From: Neoarius graeffei
Lineage: Eukaryota > Chordata > Actinopteri > Siluriformes > Ariidae
Assembly (NCBI RefSeq): GCF_027579695.1
Contig: NC_083571.1
Span: forward strand, 73,078,279 to 73,142,278
Length of the DNA stretch: 64,000 bases
Direction: 5' to 3'
Under the pieces are notes generated by a model, which saw only the letters and a program-made list of their open reading frames with translations, ran no database searches and was not told where the DNA came from. Positions 21,368-32,900 of the stretch are shown one piece after another. A program made the translations under genes and the position numbers. Within the stretch, counting starts at the first letter, position 1. Every line of letters starts with the position of its first letter.

Positions 21368-24300
21368 TTGTATTCGTATCAAATCCTTAAAATATAAAAT
21401 TCTTGTTTTTCTGTAAACAAAACTGACTGGACTCCTAAACTTCTGATTTTTGCTTCTGATTTGCATCATTGTGGTTTGAAAAAAGTATTATTATCCGTTA
21501 TAATCATGTGATCATCATTTCTGTTCCCACTGAACCCATGGAAATGCTGAGCTCGGGGGAAACTGTGTTCCAGAAGGAAGTTGTGTTATTACTTCCATCT
21601 CATTTTGTCCTTAAAATAAATCTTACTGTTGTAATGCAGATTTAGATTTAAATTATTTTGGTCCCCAGTGGTGTGCAGAACATTAGTGTGAATATTTTTC
21701 CTCCTGATTTTGTGTGTGTGTGTGTGTTTATCTGACAGGTGATCCTGCTGCTGCTGCTGTTCTTCATGAGGAAACGTGTTGCTCTGACCATCGCGCTGTT
21801 CCGTGTGGCCAGTAAAGTGTTCGCTTCTCTTCCTCTGCTGGTCCTGCAGCCGTTCTGGTCCTTCCTCACGCTCATGCTCTTCTGGGTTTACTGGATCACC
21901 GTGCTGCTTCTTCTTGGCACTGCAGGTCCGTGTCACGTTCAGTCCTACAACATAACGCACTTTTTTCTCAAAGTGTGGTCCGCGAGCCGATGTCGTAAAA
22001 TATAATATTTTATCAGCGTTTCTCAAATCGCCTATCTGACTCCAAAAGCAAAGTTCTGAGTAGCACAGATGAGTTCTTTTCTATATTGAATAAAGTTCTA
22101 TGTAAATTCAAATAGTAACCTTTTATTTGAATTTGTCTGACATTAAGCAAGCCAACAGTTTTGTGATACTGCCAATAGCTATGTCATTTTCGGTTACGCT
22201 TTCATATCAACATCATGTCTGAATGTGGAGAAACTATGAGTAACCAAATTAGACTTAGCATCAAACTGTCAAAAAGATAATGGATCGGTGGCTGAAGACC
22301 GGGTCAGTCAAAAGAAAAGCACAAGAAACATCCGACACGAGTGAGGACAAAGTGCAAAAACATGATTCTTTGTTTGAAGAAAATAAAGCAGTGCAACCGG
22401 ATCAATGTAACCCCCAGTAGGAGATTAAAACTGTCCAGTTTGGAGCCAGACATTGCTTCACTGACACATCAGAATAAGCAACACTATTCTTCCCATTAAG
22501 AGAAGGACAACAATGAGTGAGTTGGCGATACTATTTGCAAAACTATAATTTGTGTATAGTTTTGCAAATAGTGTAGTGTGGCGCTGTGGGAGACGGCTGC
22601 CTCTCCACTAGCTCTGTAGTTTTTAGCTCTTTTTAAACCTTTTTTTTTTCTTTCCACCTTTTTACTTTTCTGCTTTTCTTACGAAGACAGTGTGTTTTTA
22701 TTCATATCACATGGATATTTTTAACTTTAACACACAACCAGGAGCCAGTTTTCTCACTTATTCGAGAGAGGAGCTGCTGGCCCTGAAAAGAATGGGACGA
22801 GCCGGGATATGACACCCCATCCCGGCGGAGCTGAGGAGGAGACCCAGGGGCTGCAAAGCCGGGGCTAAGCTAAAGGCTAGGCTAGCGGATAACTGGCAGC
22901 GCTGAAAACCATCCATTCCCTCCGTTATTATGGGGAATGTGAACTCGCTGCCGAACAAGGTTGACGAGCTATCCGCACTGAACAACCAGTGGATTTACCG
23001 GGAGAGCAGCTTGTTTATCTTTATGGAGACATGGCTAAAAACACCTTGTACTGGATGCTAACGTGGACCTGTGGGGATTCACTGCTGTGAGAGCCGACAG
23101 AGACGCTAAAGCATGCGGGAAAGGCAAAGGTGGGGGACTCATCATCTACGTGAACAACCACTGGTGTAACCTGGGACATATCTCCATAAAGACAGTCTTA
23201 TGTTGCCTGGACTTGGAGCTGCTAGCCGTTAGCCTGCGGCCATATTATCTGCCGAGAGAGTTCAGTTGCGTGATCACCATCCGTGTTTACATCCCTCCGA
23301 GGGCAGACGCAGCCGCTGCATGTGAGAGGATTCACTCTGTCACAGCAAGGCTGCAGACACAGCACCCTGAGTCATTTATGATAATTTCTGGGGACTTTAA
23401 TCACGCTACTTTGGACTCTACTTTGGCTGCTTTTTACCAGGTTGTGGACTGTCCAACAAGGAACAACAGGACAATTGACTTGCTGTATGCTAATGTGAGG
23501 GATGCATACAGAGTCACACCTCTCCCCCAACTAGGGAAGTCTGACCACAACCTGGTTTGTCTACAGCCGAAGTACACCCCCCTGGTCCAAAGGCAGCCTG
23601 CAACAACTAGCTCCATCAGGAGGTGGTCCCCTGAAATGGAAGATGCCCTCAGAGACTGTTATGACACCACAGACTGGGATGTGCTGCTTAGCCCACACTG
23701 TGAGGACATAGAGGGGCTGACGCACTGTCTGATGGGTTACCTCAACTTCTGTGCAGACGTGGTCTCCCCCGCTAAGACTGTACAGTGTTACCCTAATAAC
23801 AAGCCATGGGTAACACAGGAAGTCAAAGCTGTCCTCAACAGGAAGAAGGCCGCCTTCAGGAGCAGGGAGGCGATGAAAGCAGCACAGCAGGAGGTGAAAC
23901 GCTGCGTGAGGGAAGCTAAGGACAGCTACAGGAGAAAGGTGGAGCAGAAGCTGAAGGAGAATAGCATGAGGGAGGTTTGGGAAGGTGTGAAAATCCTCAC
24001 AGGCCACAACACAAAGACCAGAGTCGTTGAGGAGCCAGTGGAGAGGGCGAACAAGCTGAATGACTTCTTCAACTGGTTCAACCAGCCCATGTCCCCCCCC
24101 ACCCTCCCCCTCACTGCAGCCATCTCTCCTTCCTCCCCCAACACACCTCCCCCCAGTCATCGCAGCAGCCCCTCCTCCCCCACCTCAACATAGACTCCTC
24201 CATGCATTAATGCAGACCAGGTCAGAGGTCAACTGAGGAAGCTTCACCCCAGGAAAGCAGCAGGCCCAGACAAGGTGTGTCCCCGACTACTGAAGACCTG

Positions 24301-27300
24301 CGCTGCTGAACTCTGTGAACCACCCCAATGCATCTTCAACCTCAGCCTGCAGCTGGGGAGAGTGCCCACCCTCTGGAAGACATCATGCATCATTCCAGTT
24401 CCCAAGAAGAACTGGCCCAGTGAGCTGAACGACTTCCGACCAGTGGCACTCACTTCGCATCTGATGAAGACATTGGAGCGGCTCTTCCTCAGCCTCCTCA
24501 GACCTCAGGTGCAACATGCCCAGGACTGTCTGCAGTTTGTGTACCGGGCAGGTGTTGGTGAGGAAGATGCCATCCTCTACCTGCTACACTCCTCCATGCA
24601 TTACTGCAGACCAGGTCAGAGGTCAACTTGAGGAAGCCCACTCGCATCTGGATAAGGAAAATGGCACAGTGAGGATCCTCTTCTTGGACTTCTTGAGTGC
24701 CTTCAACACCATCCAGCCCCTTATGCTTCAGGACAAACTGAACAGGATGCGAGTGGACCCCTGCCTGGTCACCTGGATCTCCAGCTACCTCACCGACAGG
24801 CTGCAGTACATCAGGCTGAAGAACATCACGTCTGACACTGTGATTAGCAGCACTGGAGCACCTCAGGGCATGGTGCTGGCCCCTCTTCTCTTCACCCTGT
24901 ACACCGCGGACTTCTGCTACAACTCGGAGCTGTGTCACATTCATTAGATTGCCGATGACACAGCCATCGTGGGGTGTATCAGGGATGACAGAGAGGAGGA
25001 ATATAGGAGCCTGGTGAGGGACTTTGCCGTCTGGTGCAACAGGAACCGTCTGCAGCTCAAGACCTTGAAGACCAAGGAGCTGGTCATTGACTTTGGGAGG
25101 TCCAGACCAAGGTCACAACCAGTTCTGATCGAGGGAGTCGAGGTGGAGGCTGTGGATTCCTACAAGTACCTCGGGCTGTGGCTGGACAGCAAGCTGAGCT
25201 GGACTGGACTTGCAACACCAACCACTTGTATCGGAAGGGACAGAGCAAGCTATACTTTCTGAGGAGGCTGCGGTCCTTTAACATCTGCAGGAAACTCCTG
25301 TGGATGTTCTATCAGTCCGTAGTCGCCAGTGTCCTGTTTTATACTGTGGTGTGCTGGGGAGCAGCAGATCCAAGAAGGACACATCCAAGCTGGACAAACT
25401 GATCAGGCAGGCTGGTTGTGTGGTCGGCATGAAGCTGGACTCTCTGGTGATGGTGGCAGAGAAGAGGACTATGGACAAAATACTGAACATCATGGATTAT
25501 GCCAGTCACCCTCTGCACACCGTCATCAGCAACCAGAGGAGCCTGTTCAGTGACAGAATACTCCTTCCCAAGTGCAGGACTAACAGACTTGAAAAACTCC
25601 TTTGTCCCTCACGCCATCAGACTGTACAACTCCTCTCTGGGGGGGAGGAAGGGTAACGAGGAGAGAGGACGGGAAGGAGCAGTAGCCTAGCCTATCTTAT
25701 CTTATTCTTTTTATATTTGTATATGTAAATACTTTTATTTAATTTATCTAGAAGTTTTCTCTATTTTCTATTCTCCGTTTATCCTGTAATGATGCTACTG
25801 GAATTTTAATTTCCCTGAGGGAACCCTCCCAAAGGGATCAATAAAGTTCTATCTAATCCAGCGTTTCTCAACCTTTTTTCAGTCATGGCACCCATCAGAA
25901 GTATGCAAATTCTCAAGGCACCCTCATATAAAATATACGCAGTCACGCTGACCATACGCAGACCCCGGCAGTGACGTTGTGACATGGGAAAGGGGGCCGT
26001 GAGACAAATTTTGATGATGCATGAGGCGGCGATGATCTGCATTAGTGTAACTATCGTTTTTTTGGAATTTTAAATTCATTTTATTTATTTCAATGTTAGA
26101 ATATATAATTTTTTGACGGCACCCCTAACGAAGCCAGATGGCACCCCAGGGTGCCGCGGCACCCCGGTTGAGAAAGGCTGATCTAATCTAATCTAATTTC
26201 ATTAGTGTGTAATTTGTAAAGTTGAAGTAGGCTCTTTTATTATTTTTTGTTTGTTTGTTTTGTTTTGTTTGGGATATTTAGAGGGTTAGGTGGTCAGTGA
26301 GAAAAAAAAATTTAATTATTTTTTTTTAATGGATAAAGTGGTCCTTGGTCTGAAAAATTTTGAGAAACATTGACACAAGGGGATGTTTTAATGCTTGTCA
26401 ACGTTGTTCTGTACATCTCAGTTAATCCTTTAGGGGGCGACAAACTGCTCATGGCACTGAAACATGGCAGTGATTTCTTATAATCCGATTTCACTCCTTG
26501 ATTTTCAATATTTGAAATAAATGGCTGACTGTCAAGCTTACGGTAAAAGAGTTTTCTGTTTCTTGTGGACTGTTGTGGTTCTGTAGAACACAGTGTTTTG
26601 GATCTGTGAATTCTTCATATCTCTAATGACAATATATTCATCTTACATGGGACTTTTTTTAATCCAAATTTGATTTAAATATGACTTAAATCAGACTTTG
26701 AATTAAATTAGACTTAAATTCAGCTTTGGTGTGAAATTAAAGGTTGATTTCTGGTCCATGTCCTCCAGCGTTGTTCTGAAGTCCCAGTCTTCTGAGGTTC
26801 TGCATATCTGTCATTAGTTCAGTGAATAATGAATTGAGCATGAAGTGGAGAGAAGATCCTGTAGATTAACTCAGAGGTCTTTGGTTTTATCCACACAGAG
26901 CTGGTGTGGCTGCATGTTTTCATTCCCTCTACATTGGAGACAAACTGATGAAACGAGTGAAGTCTGCTTGGCTGGAATGAACGCCTGCACCTCCAGTGGT
27001 CCTGTGTGGATTAGATTGAAGACCCCTGGATTAATGAGTATCGTGTGTCTCTATTCCACAGGAAGTCCAGTGAAGAATAATCAGACGGGGCTGGTGGAGT
27101 TCCAGATGCACGGGCCGTTACAGTACATGGTGTGGTACCATGCTGTTGGTCTTGTCTGGATCAGTGAGTTCATCCTGGCCTGCCAGCAAATGACGATAGC
27201 AGGGGCGGTCGTTACATATTACTTCACCAGGTAAGAGGTCAGAGGTCATGCCACACAAGTGTCTGTGGATTTCATTCACGCAGGTCGAGTTTAGTAGTGC

Positions 27301-29885
27301 GTCCCGAAGATGTTTCACTCCTCTGATATCTTCATCTGCAACGACACACAAGTGGTTTATTCCTCTCACACCACAGCAATTTACCAAGGACTTATTCAAT
27401 GACGTGTCATGCTTTTTATCCATTTAGAGTTACATTTAATGTTCAAGTTAGAGCTTGTTGTCAGGGACGGATCCAGGAAAATGGGAGGAGGTGCGTCAAC
27501 CCAGTAAGGCCAGGGGGCCAGGGGCCTCTGTTGGCCCCCGGAAGCTCTGCAGTTTTTAAATGCCAGGAGATGCATTTTGAGACATGTTGTAAATGAAATC
27601 TCTTAAACTTTCAAAACATACCCAGAGCAGTGGGCAGCTATGGTGTGTGTGTGTGTGTGTGCGCGCTCATTGCTCACTTGTGTGTCCATGTGCATGTTTA
27701 CTGCTTCAGATAGGTTAAATTTCATTGTGCGCTTAAGTCTGTGCTTGAGTGTACATGTGACAAGCAAAGGCTTCTTGGCTTCTATTGTCAGAGTTGCAGG
27801 TATATGTGCAGAACATAATTACAACTGATATATGGTCATATGACAATGCAACTTTCATAAATATAATGAATTACCACATGACACACTACAGTCTAGTACA
27901 CTGACCACAAAACATCTTGTATCAATAAATTATTACTATTTTAGCAACTGCAATCTGAGCTCCTGCTCAGGACATTCAGTGTACATATAAGACAGTGAAT
28001 ATACCCAGGTAAACTGAGGGAATGTAAGTGGCCACTTCAGACAGAACTTAATACCGAGATAACGATAAACAAAGACTGCAGGAGTTGCATGTCAATAATA
28101 CAAAGTCAGCAACTGCAATCTGAGCTCCTGAGTCTAATAGACTGAGATAACGATACAATGATTGCATGAGTTGCATGTGAACAAGTCCTATAATAAATCT
28201 TAGTTCCCAAGACTTGGGGGATTTCAAGCAGCTTTTCTTCAGAGCCGTTGCAAAAATCAACATCTCTCACAGACCGATCCAGCCTCTGTCGCAAAAATCA
28301 AAGTAAGGCTCACCCCCAAAACGGCACGTGTACCATGTACATACACAGGGTATAGTGAGTACAGGGATACCCTGTTAATGAATACGAGCTGTAGCCGGAC
28401 AGCCGACGTGTGTGCGTACGCAGTAAGCCTGCTGCAGCATCTTATCATTTTGGCTTGTGAACATGCGTGTTAACAATACCATAAACATAAAAGGATAGCA
28501 TACACCCTTTACATGTAGTCTACAGTGCAGTCCAGGAATACAGCATGTTATTATATTGATGCATGAAGTTCCCACGCCTTGTTAAAATCCAACAGGACTC
28601 ACCCAGCTTGCTTTTCACTGCATTTGTGTCACAAGCGAAAAAACCTAAGCTATAGGACCTACTATTAAATATAAATTTATACGATAACCTCTTCAGCTCA
28701 ATCCCACATAACTATTTTTGTTTATTTTTTTTAAACCTTATTAATTAAATAAAAAAAACCCAGCAGGCATATCTCAGTATCTGCAATACTAAAACTTATT
28801 TTTTAATTAATTTATTTTTTTTTAGATGGCATGTGCCAGGTGCCCCCCCCCCTTTAAATCCATGCCAGGTGCCCCCCCCCCCCCCCCCCCCCCCCCCTTA
28901 AATCCATGCCAGGTTGTCACTGATGTTATAGCAGCTACGGTATAAACAAACACCCGTTCCCTCACCAGTCTTTCTTTATTCTCTCTCAAAGTTACTAAGA
29001 CCAAAAAAAAAAAATCATAGTTTCCTGTGAAACTGTAAAGAAGTGTAAACTCGTCTGTCCTGAAGAAAACATCAGAAAACTTAAAGTTCCAGCTTCACCT
29101 CTAACTGTTCCACAGCGTTGACACTGGAGACTCCTTCCAGAGACGTTACATAAATTACAGAAAACTTCACATCATCGATTCCACACATTTTTACTGTTTA
29201 TCAGTGGAGCATCTGCTGGACACGCCCCTGTGAATGAGCCGTTACAATAGAAACCACAACCTATCAGAATGAGAGCGTTAATATGAACCTGCACTACTGT
29301 CAGAGCTGCTGTTATAGAGAATTAATCACCTTCTGACCAGTCACTGTGCAGAATGTAACAGCACTGTGGTGTTTATTTCATGTCCTCCTGCATGACAGAG
29401 ATAAGTCCCAGCTTCCTCTGACGCCCATCTTGTCTTCAGTGATGCGTCTGATGCGTTATCACCTCGGCACGGTGGCTAAAGGAGCCTTCATCATCACGCT
29501 GGTGGAGATCCCACGCCTCATCCTCACCTACATACACAGCCAGCTCAAAGGCAGCGTGAGTCGCACCTGAGTTCACTGATGTGGCGGAATATCTATGTTT
29601 TACTTGAAATAATAATAATACATTTTATTTATAAGCGCCTTTCAAGGTACCCAAGGACACTGAACAGTAAAAAAACAAACAATAAAAAGCAAAACAATAA
29701 AATAACAAAAATAATAAAATAATAAGAAATCAATAATAATAATAATAACAACAACTTGAGGTTTTTGTCATATAATATCACTGGAATGTGATTTCCTGTA
29801 GGAAAATGCCTGCGCTCGCTGTATGCTCAAAGCATGTGTGTGCTGCCTCTGGTGCCTTGAGAAGTGCCTCAGTTACCTGAATCAG

Positions 29886-29929
<44 letters not shown>

Positions 29930-32900
29930 TTTATATGGCCTTTATTTTGTCCTGACTGATGTAGGAGTGTGTACAATGGAGTCCAAACCCACGACTGCTT
30001 ATAAAAATCCATTTGGACTTAATTCATACTTAAGTGTTGCCAGGCAAAACAAACCTCGCCCGGCAGCACTTATTTTATACCTATATGTTGATAATGGTAA
30101 TATTTCTCAATCAGCAGCTGTCAGGTTATAGTCCTATGAAAATCCATGAGCTTGAGTTTGACATTTCAGAGTCCTTCAAGGTCAAAGGTCATGGTTCCAA
30201 ATGAAAGACCATATGGGGGTTCCTACCGGTATATGCTCATAATAGTAAACATTTGTCTGTCGGCAACCGTTTGAGTTATAATGGAAAATGTTATTTTGAC
30301 CGAAAGGTTGACCTTTCTGGTGACCTTCACCTTGACCTGATTACCCCCAAAATTTAATCAGGTAATCTACGGACCATTGCCCACCTACCCTGAAAATTTG
30401 AAGTCAATTGGTGCATCTGTCTAGATGCTAGATTGTTAACAAACAAGGTCAAAAGTCATGGTGCCAAATGAAAGCCCATATATGACTTCCTATATGTTGA
30501 TAATGATAAACATCTCTCTATCTCTAATTGCTTTCGAGTTATAATGGAAAATATGCAAATTTTAGCAATGACCTTGATCCCCTGACATTTGACCCCCAAC
30601 CGCAAAGAAAACTGAGAGATACCCCATCATGTAGCATATCAATGGAAGCTGAATTGAAAGATGAACGTTTTGGAATTGGTTTGAAGTAAATATGATGAAT
30701 ATGAAGGAAGATATCACAAAAAAAAGATTTTGACCTTTTTGGTGACCTTGACCGGATGACCCTCAAAATGTTGGAGGTTCTATTTGAGACCAATGCCCAT
30801 CTATCCTGAAAGTTTCATGAAGATTGGTCCAGCTATTTTCCCATAATGTTGCTAACAAAGAAAGAAACCCCACCGAAAACAATACCTCACCCCCTGGTGG
30901 ACTCTGTCCCGGGCGAGGTAAATATAAAATCTATAGCTGTGATAAAATCTATCTTTCTTTTTTTTTATCATTAACTCTTACATTCTGTACTGATTCATGA
31001 TTGTTATCATGGCATATCGTTTAAGGCTTTAATCCTTTTTAATGGTTGTATGTTAGAGATGGAAACCTGTGAATTATCAGACTGTAATTTATAATAAACA
31101 AAGTCTTTTTGTCCATTTGATATTAAATTTTGAGGTGCGTGTGTGTGTGTGTGTATAAAATTATTATTTTTTTTTTTTTTGTTCTTTTCCGGAGAACGCC
31201 TATATCGCAACGGCGATTAACAGCACCAGCTTCTGTACGTCTGCTCGAGACGCCTTCATCCTCCTGGCTGAGAACGTGCTGCGTGTGGCCACCATCAACT
31301 CTGTAGGAGACTTCGTCCTGTTTCTGGGAAAGGTACAAGTGTGAGCCCAGAATCGGCTCTTTAACGTCACACAGTCGTGTTCTTTTATTTTTCCTACAAC
31401 TAGAGACCAAGTCCGTTTTTATTAACACGGATCGCATGTGCAGTGCAGGATTCATCTGTCTGATCTTCACAATAACATGAAGGTTTAGTCATGAACTCGA
31501 CATGGTGAGTGGGAACTGCTGTGTGTTTGGATTTTCAGGTTCTGATCGTGTCGTGCACTGCGTTCGCGGGCGTACTGGCGCTGAATTACCAGCGGGACTA
31601 CACGGTATGGGTTCTGCCGCTAATCATCGTGTGTGTGTTCGCCTTCCTGGTGGCTCACTGCTTCCTGTCTGTGTTCGAGATGGTGGTGGACGTTCTCTTC
31701 CTCTGTTTCGCCATTGACACAAAGTACAATGACGGCAGCCCTGGAAGAGAATTCTACATGGACAAAGCACTCATGGTAACTCTCTTAAAAATGTTCAACA
31801 TTTACTGTTTTTAAAAATCTGTAATCTGGAACTAAATTGGATCGTTTTAATAAACGCTTTACTACGAGAACTTCATCTTGGGCTGATTTACATGAAGCAA
31901 ACGCCAGAAGTTCATGTCAACAGTAAACACTGTGTGTGTTGGTGGTGTGATGAAGCGGAGTAACCCATCCTTAAGTGTTTTATTCCTCTTATACCACAGC
32001 TATTTGATAATTACAAATTTTTCATTTATTAAATATTGTCAGATCGTACATTTTATCCATTTGTGTTTATTAAAATTGAGACAGCCTTTCAATTTCATAA
32101 AATCAGTGAAATTTTAGTTCCCTCTGAAATTTGGTCATTGTGATGTTTATTTTTGAAATATCTTTAAAAAAAAAAAAAAAACATCCCAGGCCATTCTGTG
32201 GCTGGGAAGTTGTTTTAATTTGAGGGGATACCTGAGCAAATAATGTGCATGAAATCGCTTGCTTTGTGCAGTCAAGCAGACAGAGGAAGTCCATGTGCGC
32301 ATGCGCAGGTTTACCTTAGTCGTCTTCATCTTTTGGGTTTTACGGCAGCTGGCATCCAGTGTTGCATTACTGCCATCTACAGGTTTACCTTTGACCCTGC
32401 ACTGACAGTTCCATCATTCTGTCCCTAAATGAACAGCTGATCACACCGAGGTGCTCGCTGACTGCCGATATTTATTAGTTTGGTCCTGCGTTTCCTTTCC
32501 TTCGCAACATAACGACTTTTCTTCTCGCTTTCTGTTACTGTAGTCAGTCTTTCATGTTTCATTCGCACACTCGCGTCCTCCATCTTCCTCTCCTGTTTCA
32601 AATTTGTATCCCACAATGCCTTGCACTAACGGGGAAAGCCCACCACACGATGCATGACGTAAACTGTGGTTGCTAAAGAAGGCAACTGGACTTGCTTGAA
32701 ATTCACGAAGACGTTTCACCTCTTCAGTTCTGTCTGAATAGTGGAGAGTTCTTTAGCAACCATGGTTTACTATGACCTGGATGACCGAGAACCTTCACAG
32801 ACACATTTGCACGCACTTCAGGATGAAAACCCTTCGACTGGTGCAGGAGTATATGAGGACTTCCAGGTGTTAGAGGATAAATACCTGGGACTCTCCACTA

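Larger units (their letters stand above)
21960..26375. mobile_element. Probable hAT fossil split by a LINE
   Basis: TTTCTCAAAGTGTGGTCCGC near 21965 and the reverse complement of CCTTGGTCTGAAAAATTTTG near 26345 resemble the paired ends of Charlie-type hATs. At 22279 a frame starts [20 protein letters not shown], like the N-terminus of ZBED-type hAT transposases, but it stops after about 47 codons. The termini lack a clear 8-bp duplication. Confidence 0.5.

Noticed and set aside
22279-22420. Small gene starting [15 protein letters not shown]
   Set aside because: Truncated hAT/ZBED transposase N-terminus that stops after about 47 codons.
29346-29570. Independent small protein
   Set aside because: It is slc44a1 exon 11 with read-in from the preceding intron.
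31502-31717. Alternative frame overlapping slc44a1 exon 14
   Set aside because: Shadow frame; the conserved protein ([13 protein letters not shown]) is in the other phase.
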